Positions 8,950-17,597 are shown, numbered from the stretch's first letter. The stretch is DNA of 64,000 nt from Pseudomonas sp. 10S4 (GCF_034344865.1 NZ_CP133774.1:3596001-3660000), one strand, 5' to 3'. A program made the numbers and translations. The notes: generated by a model not told the origin, from the sequence alone.

Positions 8950-9828
8950 ATGGGCTATCTACTTTTTGTCACGCTGATCCAGGCGTTTTCCTTCAGCTTG
9001 ATCGGCGAATACCTGGCCGGTCATGTCGACAGCTACTTTGCGGTGCTGGTGCGCGTGTTGCTGGCCGGGCTGGTGTTTATTCCGCTGACGCGCTGGCGTT
9101 CGGTCGAGCCTGCCTTCATGCGCGGCATGTTGCTGATCGGCGCGTTGCAGTTCGGCGTGACCTACGTCTGCCTGTACCTGAGCTTTCGGGTGCTGACGGT
9201 GCCGGAAGTGCTGCTGTTCACCATCCTCACGCCGCTGCACGTGACGTTGATCGAGGATGCGTTGAACCGGCGCTTCAATCCGTGGGCATTGGTCGCGGCA
9301 TTGGTGGCGGTGCTGGGCGCGGCGGTGATTCGCTACGACCGGATCAACCCGGACTTCTTCATGGGTTTCCTGCTGCTGCAACTGGCCAACTTCACCTACG
9401 CCGCCGGGCAGGTGCTTTATAAGCATCTGGTGGCGCGTCACCCGAGTGATCTGCCGCATTACCGGCGCTTTGGTTACTTCTATCTCGGTGCATTGGCGGT
9501 GGCGTTGCCGGCGTTCCTGCTGTTCGGCAAACAGAACTTCCTGCCTGAAGCGCTGCTGCAATGGGGCGTGCTGGTGTTCCTCGGGCTGGTGTCGACGGCG
9601 CTGGGTTTGTACTGGTGGAACAAAGGTGCGTGCCTGGTCAATGGCGGGACGCTGGCGGTGATGAACAACCTGCATGTGCCAGTGGGGTTGCTGATCAATT
9701 TGTTGATCTGGAATCAACATGAAGAGTTGGGGCGGTTGTTCCTTGGCGGATCGGTAATTTTGATGGCGGTGTGGATTAGTCGGTTGGGCGTCAGACGAGA
9801 AGCTCTGCCCGCGCAGGAACGACAATGA
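8950..9828 (+). CDS. EamA/DMT-family transporter
   Basis: A 292-residue inner-membrane protein with about ten hydrophobic helices in two EamA repeats (roughly 5-130 and 145-280). The family exports or imports small metabolites such as amino acids and amines; the substrate is not evident. Its stop overlaps the start of the MepB-like gene by four bases (ATGA), indicating translational coupling. Confidence 0.88.
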   Translation: MGYLLFVTLIQAFSFSLIGEYLAGHVDSYFAVLVRVLLAGLVFIPLTRWRSVEPAFMRGMLLIGALQFGVTYVCLYLSFRVLTVPEVLLFTILTPLHVTLIEDALNRRFNPWALVAALVAVLGAAVIRYDRINPDFFMGFLLLQLANFTYAAGQVLYKHLVARHPSDLPHYRRFGYFYLGALAVALPAFLLFGKQNFLPEALLQWGVLVFLGLVSTALGLYWWNKGACLVNGGTLAVMNNLHVPVGLLINLLIWNQHEELGRLFLGGSVILMAVWISRLGVRREALPAQERQ

Positions 9829-10340
9829 AAGATCTGATCGCTACCATCGAGCAGGTCTACGAGCCCGCAGGCATGACGTTAACGCACGAGGCCCGACGCG
9901 AGGAAGAGAGTGCCGAGTACGGCGCCTGTCGCTTTGGCCTCGATGGCCAGACGATTGTCTTTCGCTTAGCGAAAACCACGCCGACCAAGATTGGCCAGTT
10001 CGTCACGCTGTGGAAACGGCCGACGCCGGCCAGCGAGATTGCACCGCTCGACGTCGGCGATGGCGTGGTCATTGTGGTGGTGAGTGTTGCTGATGCAACG
10101 CACCGCGGGCAGTTTGTTTTTGACCGGAAGATATTGGCGGCTAAAGGGGTCATGTCGATTGACGGGGAAGGCGGCAAGCGTGCGATTCGCGTCTATCCAC
10201 CCTGGGTCAAACCCGTGGCCAAGCAGGCGATCAAGACGCAGCAATGGCAGCTCAAGTATTTCCTTGCGCTGGACCAGAGCGGTAATGCCGACGCCGTTGA
10301 AGTGCGCCGACTCTTCGGGCTGAACACAAAAAACCTGTAG
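9825..10340 (+). CDS. MepB-family protein
   Basis: A 171-residue soluble protein resembling the MepB family (named for the third gene of staphylococcal mepRAB, function unknown). Recognisable blocks are EYGACRFGL, GQFVTLWKRP, FPP-like AIRVYPPWVKP and the C-terminal QWQLKYFLAL. It overlaps the EamA gene by four bases, repeating the transporter-plus-MepB pairing of the mep operon, although the transporter family differs. Confidence 0.72.
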   Translation: MKDLIATIEQVYEPAGMTLTHEARREEESAEYGACRFGLDGQTIVFRLAKTTPTKIGQFVTLWKRPTPASEIAPLDVGDGVVIVVVSVADATHRGQFVFDRKILAAKGVMSIDGEGGKRAIRVYPPWVKPVAKQAIKTQQWQLKYFLALDQSGNADAVEVRRLFGLNTKNL

Positions 10341-10416
10341 GAGTTGCCGAAGGCTGCGATCTTTTGATGTTGTTCTTAAAAGCAAGATCAAAAGATCGCA
10401 GCCTTCGGCAGCTCCT
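10335..10416. repeat. Inverted REP pair, GATCGCAGCC family, interrupted by an IS element
   Basis: CTGTAGGAGTTGCCGAAGG and the inverted CCTTCGGCAGCTCCT face each other. Other copies continue CTCCTACAGG, but here the sequence switches after CTCCT to foreign DNA and the missing CTACAGGGG resumes at 11640. The REP was therefore split by the element that follows. Confidence 0.9.
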
Positions 10417-10422
10417 TGTATC

Positions 10423-10620
10423 TCGACTATCGCTCCGTCAGGAGCGATAGTTCTCGACTGATCATCGAGGGAGGGACCTGGAAGCCGTGCAGCTCCTTAG
10501 GCTTTTTGCCTGTGACGTAGATCGTGCTCCAACCCTCCGCACTCACTCGTATAGTTCGAACGGTATCTTGGGCCCGCCTCTGGCTAGAGCCCGCATTCGC
10601 AAGGTCGGACAGAGTGCAGT
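10423..10620 (+). ncRNA. Candidate IS110 bridge RNA
   Basis: Limits approximate. In order: a 5' hairpin CTATCGCTCC-GTCA-GGAGCGATAG (10427-10450); an outer stem GGAGGG (10470-10475) with CCCTCC (10533-10538) enclosing GCAGCTCCTT (10489-10498, matching the REP target GCAGCTCCT), a small hairpin AGGC-TTTTT-GCCT, and GTAG (10517-10520, complement of target CTAC); then ACGGTATCTTG (10560-10570, identical over 11 nt to the joined element ends), a GGGC/GCCC stem, and CAAG (10600-10603, complement of CTTG at the left end). This is the loop and guide order of the IS621 bridge RNA. Expression is inferred only. Confidence 0.7.
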
Positions 10621-10653
10621 GATGATCGCAATTGATCTGATTGGGAGAGTGTT

Positions 10654-11624
10654 ATGTCCAGTTTCGTCGGCGTCGATGTCGCTAAAAACACCTTTGATAT
10701 CGCTACACATCTGCCAAATGGCAAGCATAAAACCAAGGCCAAACTGGCTAACAATTCCAAGGGTTTCAAAGAGTTTGAAGCCTGGTTGCAGAAGCAGGCC
10801 GAGCCTTCGACCCTGATCGTGATGGAAGCGACCAGTGTCTATCATCTGGAGCTCGCCGAGTTCGTCTACAACAAGGGTTATCGGGTCTGCGTGGTGAATC
10901 CGGCCACGACTCACGCGTATGCGGGCAGCGAGTTACGTCGGATCAAAACCGACAAGAGTGATGCCAAGCTGATCGCCGACTTCGCCAAAGAAAAAATGAA
11001 AAGCTCAAGCTTTGGGCTCCGGAACCGCTGAAGTTCCGCCAACTGAAGGCCATGGTTCGTCGCCTGGATGACCTTCAAGAGATGGAGCAAATGGAGCGTA
11101 ATCGTCTGGACGTGTCCGACGAAAAGGTCAAAGAGTCGATCAACTCGGTGATTGGCCACATCGAAAAAGAAATCGTTGAAACCCACAAGGCGATCAAAAA
11201 ACATATCGATGACGACCCCGACATGCGCCAGATGCGCGACTTGGTCGTGACCATCGACGGCATTGGCGAGAAAACGCTTGAGCGGTTGCTGGCTGAGCTG
11301 GGCGACCTGCGCAAGTACGACGATCCTCGAAAACTTGTCGCGGCTGCTGGCCTGAATCCAGAACTCCAGGAATCAGGGCTCCTCAAGGGCCGCAGCCCGA
11401 TCTCGAAAATCGGCTCAGCGCGCTTGCGCGCAGGCCTATACATGCCGGGCTTGGTCGCGTTGCAACACAACAAAGCAATAATCGCCATGAAAGATCGCCT
11501 GAAGGCCAACGGCAAGGCCCCCAAGCAGATCATCTGTGCTGCCATGCGCAAGCTGCTGCATTACGTTTACGCAGTGCTCAAATCGGGCCAGCCATATGAC
11601 CCTGAATTTGCGCTTGCTCGGTGA
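10654..11624 (+). pseudogene. IS110-family DEDD transposase, frameshifted
   Basis: The N-terminal RuvC-like domain (frame one to 11031) shows VGVDVAKNTFDIA, VMEATSVYH and IKTDKSDAKLIADF, the acidic DEDD residues. The C-terminal transposase domain in frame two has a coiled coil then TIDGIGEKTLERLL, AAGLNPELQESG and GRSPISKIGSARLRAGLYM, including the conserved serine region. The frames meet at an A run (10991-10996); one more A restores about 323 residues, the family length. A GGGAGAG site precedes the ATG. Either a homopolymer indel or an inactivated copy. Confidence 0.9.
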
Positions 11625-11658
11625 GATTCAAGACGGTATCTACAGGGGGATTTTGGTG

Positions 11659-12957
11659 CTACATGACATGTTTTTCCGGCTCGGGAATATGACTCGCCCC
11701 GAGAACCGCCGGGAGTAATCCCACCCGCAAATCCCCGCCACTCGGCTGCTGATACAAACTCAACCCAAACTCCGGCAGCACCGCCAGCAGATAATCGAAG
11801 ATATCGCCCTGGATCCGCTCGTAATCGGCCCACGCGGTGGTGCGGGTGAAGCAGTAGATTTCCAGCGGGATGCCTTGGGCGGTGGTCTGCATCTGGCGGA
11901 CCATGCAGGTCATGTTCGGCTGGATTTCCGGGTGGCTTTTCAGATACGCCAATGCATAGGCGCGGAAGGTCCCGATGTTGGTCATGCGCCGGCGGTTGGC
12001 TGACATTGCCGCGACGTTGCCCTGGGCTTCGTTCCAGGCCTTGAGTTCTGCCTGTTTGCGGCTGATGTAGTCGGTCAGCAGGTGCACCTGGGCCAGTTTC
12101 GCCTCTTCGTCATCGCGCACAAACCGCACGCCGCTGGCGTCGATGAACAGGCTGCGCTTGATCCGTCGTCCACCAGACTGCTGCATGCCGCGCCAGTTTT
12201 TGAACGATTCGGACATCAGGCGCCAGGTCGGGATCGACACAATTGTCTTGTCGAAATTCTGCACCTTGACCGTGTGCAGCGTGATATCGACCACATCACC
12301 GTCAGCGCCGACTTGCGGCATTTCGATCCAGTCACCGACCCGCAGCATGTCGTTGCTGGTCAGTTGCACGCTGGCGACGAACGACAGCAGGGTGTCCTTG
12401 TAGACCAACAGAATCACCGCCGACATCGCACCCAGACCCGAGAGCAGCAACAGCGGCGAGCGGTCGATCAACGTGGCGACGATGATGATCGCGCCCAGCA
12501 CGTACAAGACCATTTTCGTCAGTTGCACGTAGCCTTTGATTGAGCGGGTGCGGGCGTGTTCGGTGCGGGCGTAGATGTCCAGCAACGCACTGAGAAGGGC
12601 ACTGGCCGCCAGCAGCAGGAACAGGATGGTGAAGGCGAGGGCGACGTTGCCGAGGAAGATCAGGCTGGTTTTGCTCAGTTCCGGCACCAAGTACAGGCCG
12701 AACTGGATCACCAGCGACGGCGTCATTTGCGCCAGCCGATGAAAGACCTTGTTGTGTCGTAGGTCGTTGATCCAGTGCAGCGCGGGTTGGCGGCCGAGCA
12801 TTTTGGTCGCGTGAAGAATGAGGTAGCGCGCCACTCGTCCGAGGACCAATGCCACCACTAAAAGCAGGATCAGCGCCAGGCTGGAATGCAGGAGTGGGTG
12901 CTGGTCGAGGGCGCCCCAAAGGTCTTGGGCATTGAGCCAGAGCTGTTTCATATCCAT
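11659..12957 (-). CDS. Mechanosensitive channel, MscS family (YbdG-like)
   Basis: 432 residues. N-terminal helices (about 20-50, 70-95, 105-140, 150-175) are followed by the pore-lining MscS segment (LLLLSGLGAMSAVILLVYKD) and the beta-domain with VGDWIEMPQVGADGDV and VQNFDKTIVSIPTWRL. The inserts and long C-terminus fit the YbdG/YnaI group rather than MscS itself. It opens under membrane tension during osmotic downshock. ATG 12957 (MDMKQLW) is preferred; the frame is open to 13056. Its stop is 18 bases from the right end of the IS element, which has not damaged it. Confidence 0.88.
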   Translation of the reverse strand: MDMKQLWLNAQDLWGALDQHPLLHSSLALILLLVVALVLGRVARYLILHATKMLGRQPALHWINDLRHNKVFHRLAQMTPSLVIQFGLYLVPELSKTSLIFLGNVALAFTILFLLLAASALLSALLDIYARTEHARTRSIKGYVQLTKMVLYVLGAIIIVATLIDRSPLLLLSGLGAMSAVILLVYKDTLLSFVASVQLTSNDMLRVGDWIEMPQVGADGDVVDITLHTVKVQNFDKTIVSIPTWRLMSESFKNWRGMQQSGGRRIKRSLFIDASGVRFVRDDEEAKLAQVHLLTDYISRKQAELKAWNEAQGNVAAMSANRRRMTNIGTFRAYALAYLKSHPEIQPNMTCMVRQMQTTAQGIPLEIYCFTRTTAWADYERIQGDIFDYLLAVLPEFGLSLYQQPSGGDLRVGLLPAVLGASHIPEPEKHVM

Positions 12958-13150
12958 GGGTAAAAACGATTCTTCTGTAGGTTGCGACGGGGCGATTAGA
13001 GCATTTAAGACGTTGCCGATGAGGTTTGGAGACAAATCAGGCAACAAAAAAGCCACTGTTTACTGTCGATTGCATAAAGAAACTCGGCCTCGGCGCTCGA
13101 AACCGTTACCCTATGCAGCTGTTTTTTTGTATTTCTTCGAGGTAGCACCC

Positions 13151-14495
13151 GTGTTTTCCCAATTCGCCCTGCACGAACGCCTGCTCAAAGCCGTGGCCGA
13201 GCTTAAATTTGTCGAGCCAACGCCAGTGCAAGCAGCGGCTATTCCGCTGGCGCTCCAAGGGCGTGACCTGCGGGTGACAGCGCAAACCGGTAGCGGCAAA
13301 ACCGCTGCTTTCGTTTTGCCGATCCTCAACCGTCTGATCGGCCCGGCGAAAGTCCGCGTCAGCATCAAGACCCTGATCCTGCTGCCAACCCGCGAGTTGG
13401 CCCAGCAGACCATCAAGGAAGTCGAGCGCTTTGCCCAGTACACGTTCATCAAGTCCGGCCTGATCACTGGCGGTGAAGACTTCAAGGTCCAGGCCGCCAT
13501 GCTGCGCAAGGTGCCGGACATCCTGATCGGTACGCCGGGCCGGATGATCGAGCAACTGAACGCCGGCAACCTCGATTTGAAAGAAGTCGAAGTGCTGGTG
13601 CTCGACGAAGCCGACCGCATGCTCGACATGGGTTTTGCCGAAGACGTGCAGCGTTTGGTGCAAGAGTGCACCAACCGTCAGCAGACTATGCTGTTCTCCG
13701 CCACCACCGGTGGTTCAGGCCTGCGCGACATGGTCGCCAAGGTCCTGAACACCCTGAGCACTTGCAGCTCAACAACGTCAGCGACCTGAACGCGACCACG
13801 CGTCAGCAGATCATCACCGCTGACCACAACCAGCACAAAGAACAGATCGTGAACTGGCTGTTGGCCAACGAGACCTATCAGAAGGCCATCGTGTTCACCA
13901 ACACCCGGGCCATGGCCGACCGTATCTACGGCCGCCTGGTGGCGCAGGAATACAAAGCGTTCGTGCTGCACGGTGAGAAGGACCAGAAGGATCGCAAACT
14001 GGCGATCGACCGCCTGAAGCAGGGCGGCGTGAAGATCCTGGTTGCCACCGACGTCGCCGCTCGCGGCCTCGACGTGGAAGGCCTGGACCTGGTGATCAAC
14101 TTCGATATGCCGCGCAGCGGCGACGAATACGTTCACCGCATCGGTCGTACTGGGCGTGCCGGCAACGATGGCTTGGCCATCTCGCTGATCTGCCACGGTG
14201 ACTGGAACCTGATGTCGAGCGTCGAGCGCTACCTCAAGCAGAGCTTCGAGCGCCGCACCATCAAGGAAGTCAAAGGCACCTACGGCGGACCGAAAAAGGT
14301 CAAGGCCTCGGGCAAAGCCGTTGGCGTGAAGAAGAAAAAGTCGACGCCAAAGGCGACAAGAAGAAAACCGGCGCCAAGGCACCGACCAAGCGCAAGATCG
14401 CTAACCGCCCGAAGACCGACGCTCTGTCGCTGGTCAGCAAGGACGGCATGGCGCCGCTCAAGCGCCGCAAGCCGGAAGCGCCGGCTGCTGAATAA
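13151..14495 (+). pseudogene. DEAD-box RNA helicase, two frameshifts
   Basis: GTG start with GAGG upstream. Frame one carries the Q motif (PTPVQAAAIP), motif I AQTGSGKT, Ia PTRELAQQ, Ib TPGRM, DEAD box VLDEADRMLDMGF and SAT. Near 13748-13753 one base is missing and the second frame continues with PEHLQLNNV, VFTNTRA, VATDVAARGLD and HRIGRTGRAG. A second missing base in the A-rich run near 14335-14342 displaces the lysine-rich tail; the restored tail reads DALSLVSKDGMAPLKRRKPE and stops at 14495. Corrected length is about 448 residues, the size of the P. aeruginosa PA3950-type helicase. It probably unwinds rRNA or mRNA structures. Confidence 0.88.
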
Positions 14496-14537
14496 CGCAG
14501 CGTAACGACCGACGCTCGTCAGTTGGCGAGTGCAAAC

Positions 14538-14630
14538 CTGTGGCGAGGGAGCTTGCTCCCGCCGGGCTGCGCAGCGGCCCTAAAAAGGGACTGCTGCGCA
14601 GTCCAACGGGAGCAAGCTCCCTCGCCACAG
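14538..14630. repeat. Inverted REP pair, GTGGCGAGGGAGCTTGCTCCC family
   Basis: CTGTGGCGAGGGAGCTTGCT and the inverted AGCAAGCTCCCTCGCCACAG, with inner GGGCTGCGCAGCGGCCC and GGACTGCTGCGCAGTCC arms. Confidence 0.9.
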
Positions 14631-14677
14631 GTTCAGTGTTGCTTCAGGTTGACTGGTATTACCCGCAGCATTCCAAT

Positions 14678-14707
14678 AAAAAACCCGGACAGTGTCCGGG
14701 TTTTTTT
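14678..14707. terminator. Bidirectional terminator between convergent genes
   Basis: AAAAAACCCGGAC and GTCCGGGTTTTTTT form a stem with a T-tract in both directions, between the helicase (plus) and the protein at 14722 (minus). Confidence 0.85.
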
Positions 14708-14721
14708 ATGGCCAGCGTTTG

Positions 14722-15321
14722 TCAGCTCCCCAACAGCCCACTGGTGTCTGCATCAAAGCGTTGCTTGGCTTGATCAACCGCTGGCTTGAGCCGGGCGAGC
14801 AGCTTGGCTTCGCTGTACAACTGAGTGACCGCCAGCTCCTTGGGCGTCGGCTCAATCGGGATCAGCACGTCTTCACTGTCGGCATGCAGCCAGATCGCGA
14901 CCAGGTGAACTGCCGAAACAAACAGCACCCGCAGTTCAACGGTTTTACCCTGCAGTTGCGGCGATTGCTCTGCCAGTTTTAACGCAGCGACCGTGGCGGC
15001 CGCCATGGCCCCGTGGTTCAGCGAGGAGAACTCGACATGGCCGCGGACTTCCGCCAGTTGTGCATCGGCAATGGTCACGCCACCGGAAAACACCAGGTAA
15101 TGCCAATCGCCAACCTTGGCGTCTTTCAGGCCTTTGCCTTGGGTCAGGTCCTCCAGGCTGAGCGAGTAGCCGCGGTAGGCTTCGCTGAGGCTAATCTTGC
15201 TGGCCGTCGCGCTGGCGAACTGGCGATTAACGCCGAAGCCTTGGGATTGCAGGGCGGCTTGAAGCGCCGGACGCAGTGTCTGCACGCCGTTGGAAGGCGC
15301 CTTTGGATAAGTCAGTTGCAT
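14722..15321 (-). CDS. Unknown 199-residue protein, partner gene of a papain-like protease
   Basis: I do not recognise a family. It has no signal peptide or membrane helix; the composition is mixed alpha/beta with a short hydrophobic strand VELRVLFVSAVHLVAIWL near the middle and a helical, charged C-terminus. ATG 15321 lies 12 bases after the stop of the upstream cysteine-protease gene with GGAGGG before it, so the two form an operon. A role as inhibitor, chaperone or co-factor of the protease is plausible but only an inference from position. Confidence 0.75.
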   Translation of the reverse strand: MQLTYPKAPSNGVQTLRPALQAALQSQGFGVNRQFASATASKISLSEAYRGYSLSLEDLTQGKGLKDAKVGDWHYLVFSGGVTIADAQLAEVRGHVEFSSLNHGAMAAATVAALKLAEQSPQLQGKTVELRVLFVSAVHLVAIWLHADSEDVLIPIEPTPKELAVTQLYSEAKLLARLKPAVDQAKQRFDADTSGLLGS

Positions 15322-15332
15322 GATGTGCCCTC

Positions 15333-15917
15333 CTAGTTTTTACGGGTGAAGTAAGTGTTGGTCCAGTTGCCGCCACCGTTGTACGAACCGGGGAATGCAT
15401 TCAGCGCTCGGGTCGAGTAACCGTAGATGGAATCCGCGATCAGCAGGTAGTTGCCATTGGTGCCATAGATCGCCAGAAAGTGCGCACCGCCGCCGTACCA
15501 GGCACAACGCAAGCCGATCGGTCGGCCCATGTTGATCTGGTTTTCGATAGCCGACAGCTGCAGCGAACCTTGATTCATACCGTTGAAACTGCGCGTGATC
15601 GTCAGCGCTGAATCCAGATAGCCGTAAACGTTGCACGGCCCCGGTTGATTGCAGCAGTTGCGGTCCAGCGCAGCGGTGGCAACGCCGCATTGGGTCCAGG
15701 ACCCGGTGCCGTAATAGTTGCCGACCGAGGCGGAAACGGCCGCCCAGCACCAGTTGGTCTGGGTTTGCTTCTGCATCGTGAAGTTGAGGCTGGCAGCGGC
15801 CGACGCCTTGAGCGGTGCAGCCGATTCGACGTCGGACAATTGCGGGTTAAGCAGATGACCGGTCAGGCACCTTGGCAGTGTCTCGCCGGTGAATTGCGTT
15901 GCTTCAGTGGTTAACAT
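15333..15917 (-). CDS. Papain-like cysteine protease, AvrRpt2/C70 type
   Basis: 194 residues. After a 45-residue leader the catalytic motif QTNWCWAAVSASVGNYYG gives Cys57; His146 lies in GGGAHFLAIYG and Asp162 in LLIADSIYG, completing a papain triad in the spacing of the C70 family founded by the Pseudomonas effector AvrRpt2. Six further cysteines (CGVAT, NCCNQPGPCN, RCAWYG) are unusual. No classical signal peptide is present, so export, if any, is not by Sec. ATG 15917 follows GGAGG. It is co-transcribed with the unknown gene downstream. Substrate unknown. Confidence 0.82.
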   Translation of the reverse strand: MLTTEATQFTGETLPRCLTGHLLNPQLSDVESAAPLKASAAASLNFTMQKQTQTNWCWAAVSASVGNYYGTGSWTQCGVATAALDRNCCNQPGPCNVYGYLDSALTITRSFNGMNQGSLQLSAIENQINMGRPIGLRCAWYGGGAHFLAIYGTNGNYLLIADSIYGYSTRALNAFPGSYNGGGNWTNTYFTRKN

Positions 15918-16127
15918 TTTTTCAATCCTCCATGAGTGAAAACAAGCGTCCAGCTTGTGGGTGTGTAGCGGTGTTGCTGAGCGATCGGCGTGTACGTTTT
16001 GCCCTGTTTGATGGCCGCTCCGATCTCGGGCTCGAGGTAACCTTAGGTCTGAATATGCGTTTATGCAAATAATTAAATGCACTAATGCAAATTCCAGTTC
16101 GAAAGATCGTGATCTTGATCTTGCCTG

Positions 16128-16403
16128 TTAACCCTCAGCCTTTTTGCCCGCTGCATCCAGTTCCTTCAAACGCTGATCGATCAACTGGCACTTGTCCGGC
16201 AGATCCGCGCTGGCCGTGCCCAAGTCCATCTTCTGCAACTCATCGTTGATCTCCTTGGCCTTCTTCGGATTCTGTTGCGTGAGCTTGGCCACTTCCTGGG
16301 CCAGTTGTTCGCGCTTGGCGGTGGCTTCCTCTGGCGTGCAAGCCCAAACGGGGAGGGCGCAGGCGAGGGTCGCGGCGAGGGTGAGTTTCAGCAGGGCTTT
16401 CAT
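16128..16403 (-). CDS. Small periplasmic protein of unknown function
   Basis: 91 residues: signal peptide about 1-21 ending in PVWA, then a charged, mostly helical mature part (EEATAKREQLAQEVAKLTQ) with two cysteines (ACTPEE, DKCQL). Likely a small helical periplasmic protein; similar uncharacterised proteins occur in Pseudomonas. Bases 15918-16127 upstream of the protease show only a possible AT-rich promoter region. Confidence 0.7.
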   Translation of the reverse strand: MKALLKLTLAATLACALPVWACTPEEATAKREQLAQEVAKLTQQNPKKAKEINDELQKMDLGTASADLPDKCQLIDQRLKELDAAGKKAEG

Positions 16404-16423
16404 AGACTAGGCCTCAGTTCCGG

Positions 16424-16587
16424 TTAAGGCGGGTTATCCGGTTGAGGGTTCGAGGATGGGAAAAGTTCATTGATCGTAGCGGTCACCGCCACCGTTCCGC
16501 CTTCTTCAACAATCCGCAGCGCTCCCGCCAGGCCGATGCCACGGGTGCCGCCAGTAATCAAAATGCGTTTTCCGGTAAATCTGCCCA
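16424..16587 (-). pseudogene. N-terminal remnant of a short-chain dehydrogenase/reductase
   Basis: MGRFTGKRILITGGTRGIGL followed by AGALRIVEEGGTVAVTAT is the first beta-alpha-beta unit of an SDR with the TGGTRGIG cofactor loop. Similarity stops after about 38 residues and a TGA-type end follows at residue 54, so the catalytic YxxxK and the rest are gone. It is divergent from the LysR gene at 16692, the common arrangement of an SDR with its regulator; the target gene has been deleted. Confidence 0.72.
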
Positions 16588-16691
16588 TCCGTCGTCTTCC
16601 TGCTGTTTTGAACACAGATCCAGTATTGCGGCAGGGGATTGCTTTGATAATGCGTTAGTATCCGGACGACTTATTAAGGAACCCATACATA

Positions 16692-17597
16692 ATGCGAGGC
16701 AGTGAATACGCCCAGCTTCGGGCCTTTGTCGCGGTGGTCGAACACGGCAGTTTCGTGCGGGCGGCGGCTCATCTGGGCATGTCGGCGTCGGCGCTGAGCC
16801 AGACCATCCGGCAACTGGAGGAGCGTCTGGACGTGCGCCTGCTCAATCGCACCACCCGTAGCGTGTCGCCCAGCGATGCCGGCGCGCGGTTGCTGCTGCG
16901 GCTGCAACCGGCCCTCAACGAGGTGGACGCGGCCCTGGCCGGCGTTACGCAAACACCGGGTACGCCGAGCGGGCGCCTGCGCATCAACGCGCCACGGGTC
17001 GCGGCCATTCATTACCTGGCGCCGCTGATCGGCCCGTTCCTGAACACCTACCCCGGCGTGAGCCTCGACATCGTTACCGACGAGCGTTTGGTGGATATGG
17101 TCGCTGGCGGTTTCGACGTAGGTATCCGGCTAGGAGAAAGCCTCGATCAGGACATGATCGCCGTGGAACTGAGTGGGCACCTGGAAATGATGGTCGTGGC
17201 GTCCCCGGCGTACATTGAGCAATTCGGCACGCCGCACACGCCTCACGATTTGAGCGAGCATCAGTGCCTGTCCTATCGCTGGCCCACCGACGGCAGCCTG
17301 TATCGCTGGGAGTTCGAGCGTGCAGGCGAACGGCTCGCGATCTCGGTCAACGGCCCGCTGGTGGTCACCGAGCCGGAAATGCTCACCCGCGTCGCGCTTG
17401 AAGGTGCGGGCATCGCGTATCTGTTTGAGCATCAGGTTCGAGAGCACATTAGCGCTGGCCGGTTGGTCCATCTGCTTCAGGACTGGACGCCAGCCTTTCC
17501 GGGTTTTTACCTGTACTACCCAAGTCAGCGGCAAATGGCCCCGGCGCTGCGGGCGTTTCTGGACTTTGTGAAGAAGCCTTTGCGGCCGGATTCCTGA
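16692..17597 (+). CDS. LysR-family transcriptional regulator
   Basis: 301 residues with an N-terminal HTH (SFVRAAAHLGMSASALSQTI, about 20-40) and a C-terminal effector domain of the CrgA/DsdC-like group (TPGTPSGRLRINAPR near residue 90). AAGGA lies about ten bases before the ATG. Its divergent neighbour is only a truncated SDR gene, so it may have lost its original target. Confidence 0.9.
   Translation: MRGSEYAQLRAFVAVVEHGSFVRAAAHLGMSASALSQTIRQLEERLDVRLLNRTTRSVSPSDAGARLLLRLQPALNEVDAALAGVTQTPGTPSGRLRINAPRVAAIHYLAPLIGPFLNTYPGVSLDIVTDERLVDMVAGGFDVGIRLGESLDQDMIAVELSGHLEMMVVASPAYIEQFGTPHTPHDLSEHQCLSYRWPTDGSLYRWEFERAGERLAISVNGPLVVTEPEMLTRVALEGAGIAYLFEHQVREHISAGRLVHLLQDWTPAFPGFYLYYPSQRQMAPALRAFLDFVKKPLRPDS

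Larger units (their letters stand above)
10417..11641 (+). mobile_element. IS110-family insertion sequence (IS621-like) inserted in a REP
   Basis: About 1,225 bp. The ends are defined by joining the flanks: GCAGCTCCT (to 10416) plus ACAGGGG (from 11642) rebuilds the standard REP with one CT at the junction, so CT is the shared core and no other target duplication exists. There are no terminal inverted repeats, as usual for IS110 relatives. It holds a 237-base left non-coding end, one transposase gene (frameshifted), and a very short right end. The joined ends read ACGGTATCT then TGTATC, which closely resembles the IS621 donor as I remember it. Targeting of REPs by IS110 elements is known in Enterobacteria and Pseudomonas. 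Confidence 0.88.

Noticed and set aside
10985..11000. Programmed frameshift in the IS110 transposase
   Set aside because: The zero-frame codons GAA AAA do not form a canonical slippery heptamer and IS110 transposases are normally one frame; indel preferred.
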